Positions 21,763 through 31,486 of a DNA stretch of 32,312 nt are shown piece by piece. Position 1 is the first letter of the stretch. Every line of letters starts with the position of its first letter. Both the position numbers and the translations under genes were made by a program. Source of the DNA: an uncultured bacterium (lineage in GTDB: Bacteria; Patescibacteriota; Minisyncoccia; Moranbacterales; GWC2-37-73); assembly GCA_903837175.1 (NCBI GenBank), contig CAILTR010000090.1, forward strand, positions 1 through 32,312, written 5' to 3'. The notes under the pieces were generated by a model. It saw nothing but the letters and a program-made list of their open reading frames with translations. It searched no databases and was not told the origin of the DNA.

Positions 21763-22932
21763 CTATAATTGCAAAGAAAGTTTAATTTCAACTCCAGCTC
21801 TATCGATGGTCAGCTCAACGCGGTCCCCTTTTTTAAACTGGTTAATTAAATTTGAAAGTGGATTGTCTAAATTAACATCCTTATCATTTACCATCGTCAC
21901 GATATCATTAATTCTGAGTCCCGCTTTTTCAGCTGGCGAACCAGCCAGGATGGCAAGCCCTTGTTTTCCTGAAGGAGAAAAAATGAGCGCCCCACGGTCA
22001 CGTTTCAAATCATGCGCCAAGGCATACTCTTTTGAAATTGAAACGTAGTAAGCGCCTAGGGTTGGCCGCCCTTCAAATTTTCCGTCGCTGGCAAAGGCCA
22101 TGGACTTGCGAATTTCACTAGCAGGAATTTCAAAAAAATGCTCTTTGCTGTCCATAATAACTTTCCCAACCAGCCCAATCAATTCGCCGTTATAATTAAT
22201 AACTGGCCCGCCTAAATATTGCGCCTGATTATCAAAATCCATTTCCAAAACGCCCTCATATTTTTCAGTTGAGGCCAAGGCTAGTCCATTTAAATTGAAA
22301 GTTTTATTTAAATTACTTAAAAGACCAGCAGCGTAGCGGTTTTGGTATTCTCCAAAAGCATTGCCGATAGCTACTAATTTTTTCCCTGGTTGAACGGCCA
22401 GCGAATCGCCAAAAGAAATCGCGGTTAAATTTGGGGCACTAACTTTTAGATAAGCTAGGTCAGTAAAACTGTCGATACCTAGGAGGGTCGCGTCGTAGTA
22501 GCTTCCGTCATACAAGAAAACTTTATAGGTCGCATCTTTTTCAATAATGGCTCCACGATAAGTAACAATGGTGCCGTCGCTAGTCACGACCACACCTGTG
22601 CCAGCCTTATCCGTTTTTCTAAGAAGTTTCGTAAGGGGATCTTTTTGTGAACCTAATGAAAGAATGTTAACGGTGGCGTTAGAAGCTTGCGAAGAAATTT
22701 CACTGACCGATTCACCGTCTTTAATCGTTACTTGCTCAGTGGTTCTAATTACAGTCACATTCTCGGCCGTATGCTTTAAGAAATCAAATTTAGAAAGATA
22801 ACGATTAGTTCGAATAAACGGCAAGACTTTTTGATCAAAATAGACCCCGCCAACCCCGCCAATGACAAAGATAGTTAAGCCAATCAAGGCGAACTTTAAA
22901 ACTTTTCTGAACTTAATTTGGCTGATTTTCAT
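21763..22932 (-). CDS. HtrA/DegP-like PDZ protein, catalytically dead
   Basis: 389 aa. One membrane helix (12-32) anchors an extracytoplasmic trypsin-like domain (about 75-280) and a C-terminal PDZ domain (about 293-389, with GSPAEKAGLRINDIVTMVNDKDV). The fold landmarks of S1C proteases are present: GTGVVVTSDGTIVT, DSFTDLAYLKV, IGNAFGE and LGGPVINYNGELIGL. The triad is not. The position of the His in 'TNNHVV' reads TYRGAI (Gly127), and the Ser in 'GNSGGP' reads QYLGGP (Leu240); only Asp158 remains. It should therefore not cleave peptides, and could be a chaperone or scaffold for exported proteins (inference). It follows the membrane protein by 34 nt and lies just before the LPATG-sortase operon. 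Confidence 0.88.
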   Translation of the reverse strand: MKISQIKFRKVLKFALIGLTIFVIGGVGGVYFDQKVLPFIRTNRYLSKFDFLKHTAENVTVIRTTEQVTIKDGESVSEISSQASNATVNILSLGSQKDPLTKLLRKTDKAGTGVVVTSDGTIVTYRGAIIEKDATYKVFLYDGSYYDATLLGIDSFTDLAYLKVSAPNLTAISFGDSLAVQPGKKLVAIGNAFGEYQNRYAAGLLSNLNKTFNLNGLALASTEKYEGVLEMDFDNQAQYLGGPVINYNGELIGLVGKVIMDSKEHFFEIPASEIRKSMAFASDGKFEGRPTLGAYYVSISKEYALAHDLKRDRGALIFSPSGKQGLAILAGSPAEKAGLRINDIVTMVNDKDVNLDNPLSNLINQFKKGDRVELTIDRAGVEIKLSLQL

Positions 22933-22966
22933 AGGGTTTCTTAAAAGCTAAAAGGATTAATAATAA

Positions 22967-23743
22967 TTAAACCGCTGGGAGCCAGCGCGTACTGGAAAGC
23001 ACAATCGCAATAATAACGCCCAAGAAAACCATATTAGCAACAATTCGTCTTTTTGACAATTTTTGCAGAAAATGACATTGAATAATATCCCAAAAAACAA
23101 AGTAAAAAATCAGCCCGCAGACGCTCGTAGTTAGGTAACCAAAAGGCCAAAAATTAAGGACCCAAACCATTTCCGCCATAATAAGGCCCAAAATGACGCT
23201 ATAATTTAAGACCGCCCGCTTATTGTTATTAATTAAAAAGAAAAACTGAAAACCAATCGCAATAGTTATCAGCATAATAGCCAACATAAAAAACCACAAG
23301 CTAATTGCAAAGTTCAAATAAAGCCCATACGCCACGCTATACATTAAAAAGATTGTCGCTACGTTGCCCGCGCTTAAAATTCCCAGCGCTGTTTGATCTT
23401 TTTGGCAACTACGCAAGCGATAAAGCGCGAGATGGATAAAATAATAAACAAAAGCACAAAGAATGATAAAGAAATGTTGCTGCCAATGAGAAGCGATAAA
23501 ATAGAGCAGTCCAAAAGAACCAAGCACGAAAAAAATTGGCACCGCAGTCATAATTAAACTCTTGGCTATTTTCCTAGCAACTTGAAAAAAATAAAAGAAG
23601 AAACCCAAGAAAATCAAACTTATAAAAAAGTTTCCCTTATCAGATAAGGCGCCTAATTGAGCGCTAATAAGATCGGTTGAAATAAATTCCAAAATTCCGA
23701 GAAAGATAAGACTATATAAAAATATCTTGGCGTGAAAAAACAT
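22967..23743 (-). CDS. Polytopic membrane protein of unknown function
   Basis: 258 aa, almost entirely hydrophobic, with about eight membrane helices beginning at residues 5, 36, 64, 88, 120, 147, 178 and 234. Short basic loops (RKIAKS, RLRSCQKD, NNNKRAV, KLSKRRIV) separate the helices. No transporter or enzyme motif is recognisable. The segment LNFWPFGYLTTSVCGLIFYFVFWDI is the most distinctive part and resembles conserved membrane proteins of CPR genomes; I cannot name the family with certainty. It starts 87 nt after clpB and ends 34 nt before the HtrA-like gene, so it is probably cotranscribed with the latter. Confidence 0.8.
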   Translation of the reverse strand: MFFHAKIFLYSLIFLGILEFISTDLISAQLGALSDKGNFFISLIFLGFFFYFFQVARKIAKSLIMTAVPIFFVLGSFGLLYFIASHWQQHFFIILCAFVYYFIHLALYRLRSCQKDQTALGILSAGNVATIFLMYSVAYGLYLNFAISLWFFMLAIMLITIAIGFQFFFLINNNKRAVLNYSVILGLIMAEMVWVLNFWPFGYLTTSVCGLIFYFVFWDIIQCHFLQKLSKRRIVANMVFLGVIIAIVLSSTRWLPAV

Positions 23744-23830
23744 TTTTTTATTTTTAATTTTAAACTCAAATAAAATATACTAGCTTAGTAATATTTTCGC
23801 AGTGAAAATCCCCAACTTAGTTTCTGTGTG

Positions 23831-26446
23831 CTATTTACTTAAAACAATCTTCTCTTTTTCAAGTTGAACCTTAACTGTATCTCCACTGTCGATTTTCTTT
23901 TCAATTATCTCTAGCGCCAGTTCGTCCAGAATTTCATTTTGGATTACTCTTTTTAGCGGTCTAGCCCCATAAACGACGTCGAAACCCTTGTTCGAAATAT
24001 ATTCTTTAACCTCTTTGGAAATTTTTAATTTAATATTTTTCTCAGTTAAGCGCTTTTGTACAATTTCCAGCTGCAGTTCAACGATCTTTTCTAAAACTTT
24101 TTTGCCAAGCGGATGAAAAATAATGAGCTCATCAATCCGATTTAAAAACTCCGGCTTAAACTGCTCCTTCAAACTAGCTTGAACCTTACTTCGCATTTCA
24201 GTTTCGCTATTTCCATCCTCACTACGCTCACCCTGGAAACCAAAACCCTGCGCTCTATATATTATATCAGAACCAACATTGGATGTCATCACAATAACCG
24301 TGTTTTTAAAATTGACTTCGCGACCCTTTGCGTCAGTTAGGCGTCCATCATCTAAAATTTGGAGTAAAATATTAAAAACTTGCGGATGAGCTTTTTCAAT
24401 TTCATCGAATAAGATTACGCTATAGGGTCGTCGGCGAACAATTTCAGTTAGTTGACCACCTTCTTCATAGCCAACGTAACCTGGAGGCGAACCAGTTAGT
24501 TTAGCGGTTGAATGTGATTCCATGTACTCACTCATATCTAAACGGATTAGCGCTTTTGGATCATTAAAGAGAAATTCGGCCAGCGTTTTAGCTAATTGCG
24601 TTTTCCCAACCCCAGTTGGCCCTAGAAAAATAAAAGAACCGATCGGTCGGTTTTCTTCTGAAATCCCCGCTCGCGAGCGACGAATAGCGTTAGAAACTGA
24701 TTTAATCGCTTCATCTTGACCAATCACGCCTTTGGCCAATTCCTTTTCCATATAAGCTAATTTTTCTACCTCACCAGCTAACATTTTTGAAACTGGAATT
24801 CCTGTCCAGCGCGACACGATTTGGGCAATATCTTCGGCCGTAATTTCCTCCTTTAATAAAGAGCCTTCGCGCTGAATTTTCCCAAGTTTTTTTTCTTCCT
24901 CTGTAATCTTTTTTTCTAAAAGCGGAATTTTGCCATAGCGAATTTCAGCCACTTGATCGAGTTGCCCTTTTCTTTCAGCTAGTTCGGCTTGGGATTTAAG
25001 TTTATCAATTTCTTTTTTGTGTTGCCGGCTCGCCATAATCAAACCTTTTTCCGTTTGCCATTGTAACATTAAACTATTTGCGCGCTCTTTTAATTCCGCC
25101 AGTTGCTTATTAAGGTGCAAAATCTTGCGGCGACTGTCTTTATTTTTATCGCGCTGGATCGCTTTTTTCTCAATTTCAAATTGACGAATTTTTCGTTGCA
25201 TTTGATCAAGCTCAATTGGCATCGAATCAATTTGCATCCGTAGCGCTGAGGAAGCTTCATCAATTAAATCAACGGCTTTATCCGGTAAAAATCGATCCGT
25301 AATATAACGACTAGATAATTTTACGGCAGCCTCAATGGCATCATCGGTAATTTTTATACCATGGTGAAGCTCATAGCGTTCTTTAATCCCCCGCAAAATC
25401 GCGATTGAATCTTCTAGCGATGGCTGCGAAACAAGGATAGGTTGAAAGCGTCTTTCTAGGGCAGCATCTTTTTCGATATAGCGCTGGTACTCTTTAATGG
25501 TCGTGGCGCCAATGGTTTTTAATTTCCCTCGTGCCAAGGCCGGCTTGAGCATATTAGAAGCATCCAGCGACCCTTCCGTAGCTCCCGCGCCAACAAGGGT
25601 ATGCAGTTCATCAATAAATAAAATATATTTTCCCGCCGCACTTTCAGTTTCTTTTAAGATAGCTTTCAAGCGGTCTTCGAACTCGCCTCTGAATTTTGCG
25701 CCAGCCAGCATCGCGCCTAGGTCGAGCGAAATAAGTTCCTTATCCTTCAGCGTCTCTGGGACATCGCCCGAAACGATTCGTTGCGCCAAGCCTTCCACGA
25801 TAGCGGTCTTTCCAGTCCCCGCTTCGCCAATTAAAACTGGATTATTTTTAGTCCGCCGACTTAAAACTTGCATTACTCTTCTAATTTCTTCATCTCGACC
25901 AATTACCGGATCAAGTTTATCCAGTAGCGCCAATTTCGTCAGATTAATCGTATAACGCTCAATCACCTGGAATTTATTTTCCGGCTCAGGCGAATCAACG
26001 CGTTGATTACCGCGAACTTCAGATAAAATTTTCAGTACTTCCTCATAATTAATTGCATTGGCTACCAACATTTTTTCGGCGGGAGATTCAACAGCCAGCA
26101 GCGCCAGCAAGAGATGTTCCGTAGAAATAAAATCATCATTGATATTTTCCATTTCATCCTCTGCTTGTTCAAGCACCTGCATTAACATTGGCGTAATGAA
26201 AATCTGCCCTAAAACTCCCGTCGTGGCTTTCGGATATTTTTCAGCTTCAGCCAAGGCTTGCCCTTTAATTTTTTCAAGCTCAGCTCCAATTTTCTTCAAA
26301 ATTGTCGGCACAATCGAACCCTTTTGAGAAATTAAACAATTCAGCAGATGAAAAACATCCACTTGTTGTTGGCCCAGGGAGAGCGCCAATTCCTGAGATT
26401 TCCGTAGTGCTTCCTGGCTTTTAGTTGTAAGTTTGCTGATATCCAT
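23831..26446 (-). CDS. clpB: ATP-dependent disaggregase ClpB
   Basis: 871 aa, normal for ClpB. A hexameric AAA+ unfoldase that resolves protein aggregates together with DnaK. The Clp-N domain (1-145) starts [20 protein letters not shown]. The first AAA+ module has Walker A GEAGTGKT (207-214) and Walker B LFIDELH (about 276-282). The coiled-coil M domain spans about 405-530, which separates ClpB from ClpA and ClpC. The second AAA+ module has Walker A GPTGVGKT (609-616) and the [22 protein letters not shown] pore-loop region. The C-terminal domain ends [11 protein letters not shown]. No IGF/L loop for ClpP is evident, as expected for ClpB. A good promoter is at 26482-26510; no CIRCE element was seen. 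Confidence 0.97.
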   Translation of the reverse strand: MDISKLTTKSQEALRKSQELALSLGQQQVDVFHLLNCLISQKGSIVPTILKKIGAELEKIKGQALAEAEKYPKATTGVLGQIFITPMLMQVLEQAEDEMENINDDFISTEHLLLALLAVESPAEKMLVANAINYEEVLKILSEVRGNQRVDSPEPENKFQVIERYTINLTKLALLDKLDPVIGRDEEIRRVMQVLSRRTKNNPVLIGEAGTGKTAIVEGLAQRIVSGDVPETLKDKELISLDLGAMLAGAKFRGEFEDRLKAILKETESAAGKYILFIDELHTLVGAGATEGSLDASNMLKPALARGKLKTIGATTIKEYQRYIEKDAALERRFQPILVSQPSLEDSIAILRGIKERYELHHGIKITDDAIEAAVKLSSRYITDRFLPDKAVDLIDEASSALRMQIDSMPIELDQMQRKIRQFEIEKKAIQRDKNKDSRRKILHLNKQLAELKERANSLMLQWQTEKGLIMASRQHKKEIDKLKSQAELAERKGQLDQVAEIRYGKIPLLEKKITEEEKKLGKIQREGSLLKEEITAEDIAQIVSRWTGIPVSKMLAGEVEKLAYMEKELAKGVIGQDEAIKSVSNAIRRSRAGISEENRPIGSFIFLGPTGVGKTQLAKTLAEFLFNDPKALIRLDMSEYMESHSTAKLTGSPPGYVGYEEGGQLTEIVRRRPYSVILFDEIEKAHPQVFNILLQILDDGRLTDAKGREVNFKNTVIVMTSNVGSDIIYRAQGFGFQGERSEDGNSETEMRSKVQASLKEQFKPEFLNRIDELIIFHPLGKKVLEKIVELQLEIVQKRLTEKNIKLKISKEVKEYISNKGFDVVYGARPLKRVIQNEILDELALEIIEKKIDSGDTVKVQLEKEKIVLSK

Positions 26447-26481
26447 ACTCTTTATGTTGTTACCAATTTACTGCTTTTTTC

Positions 26482-26510
26482 ATTATAACCACAAGAAGAT
26501 TTTAATTCAA
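26482..26510 (-). promoter_or_regulatory. Sigma-70-type promoter of clpB
   Basis: On the minus strand TTGAAT (26505-26510), a 17-nt spacer, and a perfect TATAAT (26482-26487), about 35 nt before the clpB ATG. The -35 overlaps the stop codon of the Bro-N-like relic. Confidence 0.75.
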
Positions 26511-26650
26511 GCAAAGCGGTCTAATGAAAACATTCCCTCTGGCGCAAGAAATTTCAACTGGGTAGTACTACTAACCACTCTATTTTTCTCATCCCACGCA
26601 GCCCGAACTTCCCGATCATTAAAAAAGCGAATTGATATTTTATTATTCAT
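26507..26650 (-). pseudogene. Relic of a Bro-N-type protein with internal deletion
   Basis: A 47-codon frame starts with ATG at 26650. Its first part, KISIRFFNDREVRAAWDEKN, is the typical start of Bro-N/antirepressor-like proteins in CPR genomes. These normally continue with 'WWFSVLDIV...' for about 40 residues. Here the sequence jumps to RVVSSTTQLKFLAPEGMF, which resembles the later 'EVVTNCHQLKLxAPDGK' part of the same domain. It ends in SLDRFA and a stop. The simplest reading is an in-frame internal deletion plus truncation. No Shine-Dalgarno is present. It may still be translated as a small protein. Confidence 0.5.
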
Positions 26651-26743
26651 ATTGTTTGAAAGTTAATAATTTGTTTCGATAAAATTCATAATAATATCTC
26701 CTTGCTTCTAGTGCTACGAAATTGTTGTAAACTAGACAAGTTT

Positions 26744-26812
26744 TCATACTCTATTGTGCCTTATTTTTTTACCTTCCACAATTTTTATTTCTTCCTCCGT
26801 CAAACCATAAAG
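26744..26812 (-). pseudogene. Relic of a methylase/restriction-enzyme C-terminal tail
   Basis: The frame reads LYGLTEEEIKIVEGKKIRHNRV and then stops; it is preceded directly by a stop codon and has no start. 'YGLTEEEIKIVE' is the characteristic C-terminal tail of Eco57I/TaqI-like methylases and type IIG enzymes. The intact methylase at 29984 ends with a similar KKYGITKEEQAFIDTL. It lies just after the 202-aa gene. I read it as the leftover 3' end of a lost gene. Confidence 0.5.
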
Positions 26813-26839
26813 TCAAAAACTTTCCTCATTCAATTTTAA

Positions 26840-27448
26840 CTATTCCCAACTTTCTATCAACAAATAAACTCGTCTATAAAGTAAATTCAAAAATGGCCAT
26901 AAAATAAAAACTAGAAATGCAATCAAAATGTTATGCCCAAAGTCAAAACAATAAAATTTGATACTTGCACTCCTCGCATCTTCTGAGAATTTACTCAAGC
27001 TCTCATCAAAAAATATACTCATCAGACTTAGAAATATAAGCAACCAAAATATATCAATGACGAGATTATATCTGTATTTATTCCACATCTTCAATAACCA
27101 TTTTCTGTTTTCTATTTCTGAAAGAACCTCGCCAACCAATAATCCTTTTTCAGTTATATTATAAGAGTTTTCATCATTTCTTACCAAATAGCCTCTCCAT
27201 ATTAAATTTCCAATTATTTGATCGTCAACAGTTTCAGAATATTCAGGGTAAACATCTTTAACCCATTCAATGATTGTCTTTTTATTCGGGCAAGCATTCA
27301 AAAACTGGTGACCTTTTCCATATGCGACCATTAAAAACGCAGCTTCATATTTCCAAAGATCTTTATGTTTGGAAAGACCCTGACCACTTCTGATTTGTTG
27401 ATAAATATCAAGTTTTTTCAAAAATCTTGTTGGAAATCCTAAGTTCAT
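26840..27448 (-). CDS. Membrane protein with winged-helix-like N-terminus, in R-M operon
   Basis: 202 aa. The N-terminal half (about 15-115) is soluble and ends with an HTH-like pattern, DDQIIGNLIWRGYLVRNDENSYNITEKGLLVGEVLSE, typical of a winged helix with a wing strand. Two membrane helices follow (about 128-148 and 174-196), separated by a short charged loop with DESLSKFSEDARSAS. No enzyme motif is visible and I recognise no named family. It starts 15 nt after the stop of the helicase gene and is therefore probably the fourth gene of the restriction-modification operon. A membrane-linked accessory or effector role in defence is inference only. Confidence 0.75.
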   Translation of the reverse strand: MNLGFPTRFLKKLDIYQQIRSGQGLSKHKDLWKYEAAFLMVAYGKGHQFLNACPNKKTIIEWVKDVYPEYSETVDDQIIGNLIWRGYLVRNDENSYNITEKGLLVGEVLSEIENRKWLLKMWNKYRYNLVIDIFWLLIFLSLMSIFFDESLSKFSEDARSASIKFYCFDFGHNILIAFLVFILWPFLNLLYRRVYLLIESWE

Positions 27449-27463
27449 ATTTTTAGCAAAAAG

Positions 27464-29977
27464 TTATTCAATTTCAACCTCGTTCTCAAAAGTCTGCACA
27501 TATTCCTTAGCGCTAATCACGGTGTCATAAAGACCGATATCCTCGCCCTCATGTTTATTGATGCCTGCATATTCAAGACTAGCATCTTCATAGCGTTTGA
27601 ATTTATAAACTGCATCATTCATAAGTGAACTATTGAAAACATTCAAACTTACCAACAATTCAAAATCTTTCACGGAAAGCCCTGTCACTTTTTTAAATAA
27701 ACCCGGCTCAAGTTGCGTAATCACATCTTTGAGACTTCTTTCTCTGAAATCCGTGAGATACATAAAAACTGGCACACGAGTGGCAAACTTGATCAGTTTT
27801 TCTTGAATTTGTTTTCTCATTCCCTTGTATGCCTTTTCATCTTCACTCAATTCCTTTTTTTCTTTGGCGGTTAATTCTCGGTCATTAGCTTCTTTCTTGG
27901 TTTTTTGCACAGCTTCGGATTTATTGATAATAGTTTCAATATCGGAATTCAAACTACGAAAACCCTCAATGTTCATCAAGGCATCCATCGCATCTTTGTT
28001 ATCCATCAATCTTTGCAGGGTGCTGTTGTCCACATTTACCAAAAGTGCACTTTCCCACCTGCGAGCTAAAAGCGTTGCAGTTGTGCCACTCATTGCCATA
28101 TCCAAAATTCCAGCAGCATCGATTTGCTTCATTGCACTGCCATCATAGGCAAGCACTGGCAAAAAATGAATAAATTCTTCCACTTTCTTTTCAGGATTTG
28201 TTTCGTTCACATTCAATCGGCATCCATAGTCTGCAATTTGTCGGAGTGCTCGATCTGGTGCAAAGTCAAAAACATAACATTCCTGTTTGATTATTTCTTC
28301 CTTGTTAGGAGATTTACTGTCTGGATTTTTCACAGTCCAAGGTGTTTGCACTCGGAAAGCTGCTTGAAAATATGTTTCTGGCGTGGACAGATTTCGCAAC
28401 ATAAAAATACCAGTCCAAGGTTTCACGGAAACACCAGTCGTCAATTTTCCGCAAGAAAGCGTGATAGTTTTTGAGTGCAAAGGATCGTCCATCGCTTTTT
28501 GCACTGGCGCAAGCGCAGCCACTCCGATGCCCGCACTTGAGCCTGCTGCCACCACCACTTCATAATCATGATAAAATTTGTTTTGCTTTTTTTCTAGCAA
28601 ATTTCTCATTGCATAGCACGCTGCCACACTCGGCAAAAACCAAAAAGTGTGTGACAAAACATTCAACAATGGCGCATGTGAAAAAGGCATCGGCGGTTTT
28701 TTGGCGCCAAGTTTCAAATTGTCAATCGTAGTTTCCGAAAAAGAACCGCGAATCAAATCAAGCCACTTTTGAACTTCGTCTTCATATTTGAATTTGGCTT
28801 TTTTACCTTCACTTTCCGCCCCAAAAAATAGATTCAAATCAAATTCATTGAACTCTCCTTTCATTGCAATTTCTCGAATAGAATCAGGAAGTTGATAAGT
28901 CAGCATCACCATTCTCGCCAAGGAAGCATAGGGGTTTGGCTCGCCTTGCCAATTTTCCTTGGCGCGCTGTTCGTCAGAATATGTCCAGTTGAAAATTTGT
29001 TCTTCAATAAATTCTCCAGATGCAATGGCTCGGAAAGGTGTGCCTGATAAATAAAGATACGCATTTGTCGTAATCGGCATCGCACTTTCATCAAAATATT
29101 CAATGCCCTCACCATCTTCAAACTCTCGTTCTTTTTTTTCTTCAGCTTCAAACAAATCTTTGGCATTTTCTCGCCAAGCACCATAATGATATTCATCCAA
29201 CACCACGCAATCCCAATTCGTGGCATGCACCCATTCATTTTTGGTTTTAATGCCGCCAGTTGAAGTATTTTTTCCAAGATAATCTTGAAATGATCCAAAA
29301 CAAACAAAAGGTTTGCTCTTGTCTGCCTGCTCAAATGTCAAACCATCCTTAGCAATAAACTGCCAACCCTTGAAATCGAGGTGCGTTTGCAAATCGTCAT
29401 CCCAAGCATTTTGCACCGCCGGCTTGAAAGTCAAAACAAGAATTTTTTTCCAACCCATTTTTTTGGCGAGTTGATAGGTGGCAAAAGTTTTTCCAAAGCG
29501 CATTTTTGCATTCCAAAGAAAATGAGGCGTCTTGTTTTGATTTTCTTTTTTGAAACTTTTAAAATAGGCAATCGTTTTTTGCACCGCTGCTTCTTGCTCT
29601 GGACGCATTGCAAAATCAAGCGTGCGATTGTCTTCATTTTTGATGCCACTTTTGATTGCAAGCAGAGCTGCAGTTAATTCTTTTTCATCGCATTTGAACC
29701 ATTCACCTTCTGGATTGGCAATTCCCTTTTTGCGCAAATAGCGATGCACTTCATGATCATCAAAAGAGGTGCCATCCCGACACATTGCAGGCTCTTCGAG
29801 AACTATTTTGTATGGCAAAGCACCTGGACGCAAAGTTGGATATTGTTGAGCAACTCGAGAGGGAGCGTCGGTGGTTGTGAAGCCCACTTTCAACAAACCT
29901 TTGTATTGCGGGTTTGTGTCTTGATAGGCATAAATTGTTGGTTTTGCGTTGGGTCGTTGTGGAAAAAATTTATTCAT
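27464..29977 (-). CDS. GIY-YIG/T5orf172-SF2 helicase fusion, restriction subunit
   Basis: 837 aa. The N-terminal domain (about 12-96) fits the T5orf172/GIY-YIG nuclease family: TIYAYQD, LLKVGFTTTDAPSRV with Arg41, a DDHEVHRYL block and GEWFKC. The SF2 helicase follows. It has Walker A-like AKMRFGKT (157-164), DEYH Walker B (261-264) and motif III SGTPFRA (311-317). A RecA2 part contains TLSCGKLTTGVSVKPW and FQAAFRVQTPW near motifs V and VI. The C-terminal region (about 620-837) is helical and charged. The expected role is the cutting and translocating subunit of a restriction system, with modification by the two methylase genes upstream. It starts 6 nt after the methylase stop. Confidence 0.87.
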   Translation of the reverse strand: MNKFFPQRPNAKPTIYAYQDTNPQYKGLLKVGFTTTDAPSRVAQQYPTLRPGALPYKIVLEEPAMCRDGTSFDDHEVHRYLRKKGIANPEGEWFKCDEKELTAALLAIKSGIKNEDNRTLDFAMRPEQEAAVQKTIAYFKSFKKENQNKTPHFLWNAKMRFGKTFATYQLAKKMGWKKILVLTFKPAVQNAWDDDLQTHLDFKGWQFIAKDGLTFEQADKSKPFVCFGSFQDYLGKNTSTGGIKTKNEWVHATNWDCVVLDEYHYGAWRENAKDLFEAEEKKEREFEDGEGIEYFDESAMPITTNAYLYLSGTPFRAIASGEFIEEQIFNWTYSDEQRAKENWQGEPNPYASLARMVMLTYQLPDSIREIAMKGEFNEFDLNLFFGAESEGKKAKFKYEDEVQKWLDLIRGSFSETTIDNLKLGAKKPPMPFSHAPLLNVLSHTFWFLPSVAACYAMRNLLEKKQNKFYHDYEVVVAAGSSAGIGVAALAPVQKAMDDPLHSKTITLSCGKLTTGVSVKPWTGIFMLRNLSTPETYFQAAFRVQTPWTVKNPDSKSPNKEEIIKQECYVFDFAPDRALRQIADYGCRLNVNETNPEKKVEEFIHFLPVLAYDGSAMKQIDAAGILDMAMSGTTATLLARRWESALLVNVDNSTLQRLMDNKDAMDALMNIEGFRSLNSDIETIINKSEAVQKTKKEANDRELTAKEKKELSEDEKAYKGMRKQIQEKLIKFATRVPVFMYLTDFRERSLKDVITQLEPGLFKKVTGLSVKDFELLVSLNVFNSSLMNDAVYKFKRYEDASLEYAGINKHEGEDIGLYDTVISAKEYVQTFENEVEIE

Positions 29978-29983
29978 ATTTAA

Positions 29984-31486
29984 TTATGCCATTGGTCGAA
30001 TTAGCGTATCAATAAAAGCTTGTTCTTCTTTAGTGATGCCATATTTTTTGTATAATTTTTCATCAGTCCAAGACTCTGAAAAATCTTGCACAGGAACCAA
30101 TGAATAAACTTTTCTCAATGCATCCTGAGTTGGTTTTTTAAGCATTACTAAAAATCTAAAAAATCGCGTATTTATATATGAAATAACGTTAAGGCATTCT
30201 TTCTTATTTTTAAATGGACCAATTGCTAAATATGTTTCCGTCGATATAGAATTTACGCATCCAAAAAAAGGTTTTCCTAAAATTGAATGTGGGAATTTAT
30301 CACTCCCACTTCCGGCACGAGGAATAAAAACTTTATATTTAGCAATGAGCTCTTTATTCTTTTCTATTAAATTTCTTGAAATATAAGAAATGCCACCATT
30401 TTCATACAATAAGATATCCCCATCTTTTTGATGCCTCCTACCACGATAAGTTGTTGGCAATCCAAAAGGTTTCTGTGAACTTACCTGCTCCACAATTGAA
30501 TCCTCATTAAAAGATTTAACTTTGTGTAATATGCTTATAGCATCATTATATCTAACAAAAAAATCATTACCTTTCTCTAACAGTGTGCGTTGAATTGTTT
30601 TGGACGCTTTATCGCCTTGATGCGTGGTTACACCACATAAACCAGGATTATCTCTATCCCAAAGGAAATAGCAAACACCACCCTTAATCTGTACGCCAGG
30701 AAAACAATCAATAGCTTCTGGATAATCGTGAATAACTCTAATTCTTCTATCATTTAATAATTCATCCCGAAAGGAATCCAAACCAAAACCACCCGAGAAC
30801 CATCTTGCAGGTATAATCATTGTTAAAAATCTAGGATTCAACTTTTTTGCTTGCAATACAAATTTATCATAAAGAGGCATCGCCTGAACCCCTGATCCTC
30901 CTGTACTTAATTGATACGGTGGATTTCCTATGATTACATCAAATTTCATATTGTTAAATATTTTAGATGGCTCATTAGTGTGAATAAATTGATAGGCATG
31001 CGTTTCCAACTGCTCGCCTCTATCATATTCCGCCTGACTAGCTCCGCAAAACTTGCATTTTCCATTTTCCCAAACATGCTCCGTGCGGTCAAAAATAATG
31101 TTGCCTTGTTCATTTTTGAAATTATCACAAACTGAATATTTCCCATTCGCCGTTTTCGAGCAATACACACTTCTGCGAGAAAGTAGCGAGGTCAGCTCCG
31201 TGATCCCAATTCCATAAACTTGATTTTGATAGATGTGATTAAGTCGCTCCTGATGATTTGGAATTTCTTTCTCAAGTCCAACCAATAGACGCTGGACAAT
31301 TTCCCTCAAAAATACGCCTGATTTACTCACTGGATCGAGAAATTTTGTTTCTTTGCTTTTCCAGATTTCCGCCGGCAACAAATCCAACATCTGATTGACC
31401 AACACTGGCGGAGTGAAAACCTCATCATTACTCAAATTGGCAAGACACGAAAGCACATCAGGATTATAGTTAGTTTGATTTTTCAT
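29984..31486 (-). CDS. Eco57I-type N6-adenine DNA methylase
   Basis: 500 aa. Transfers a methyl group from SAM to adenine N6 to protect host DNA. The catalytic motif IV is NPPY (188-191) in FDVIIGNPPYQLSTGG. The SAM-binding motif I is FLDPVSKSGVFLREI (49-63), a DPxxKSG variant of the usual DPACGSG. Between them, CSKTANGKYSVC (109-120) and CKFC (144-147) form a likely zinc knuckle. The C-terminal part (about 320-500) probably holds the DNA-recognition region and ends KKYGITKEEQAFIDTL. It overlaps the end of the upstream 223-aa methylase-like gene by 17 nt, so the two are likely translationally coupled and may act as one enzyme. Confidence 0.9.
   Translation of the reverse strand: MKNQTNYNPDVLSCLANLSNDEVFTPPVLVNQMLDLLPAEIWKSKETKFLDPVSKSGVFLREIVQRLLVGLEKEIPNHQERLNHIYQNQVYGIGITELTSLLSRRSVYCSKTANGKYSVCDNFKNEQGNIIFDRTEHVWENGKCKFCGASQAEYDRGEQLETHAYQFIHTNEPSKIFNNMKFDVIIGNPPYQLSTGGSGVQAMPLYDKFVLQAKKLNPRFLTMIIPARWFSGGFGLDSFRDELLNDRRIRVIHDYPEAIDCFPGVQIKGGVCYFLWDRDNPGLCGVTTHQGDKASKTIQRTLLEKGNDFFVRYNDAISILHKVKSFNEDSIVEQVSSQKPFGLPTTYRGRRHQKDGDILLYENGGISYISRNLIEKNKELIAKYKVFIPRAGSGSDKFPHSILGKPFFGCVNSISTETYLAIGPFKNKKECLNVISYINTRFFRFLVMLKKPTQDALRKVYSLVPVQDFSESWTDEKLYKKYGITKEEQAFIDTLIRPMA

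Noticed and set aside
25497-25955. 152-codon plus-strand ORF
   Set aside because: It is antisense to the first AAA+ module of clpB. Conserved motifs on the other strand explain the long open frame.
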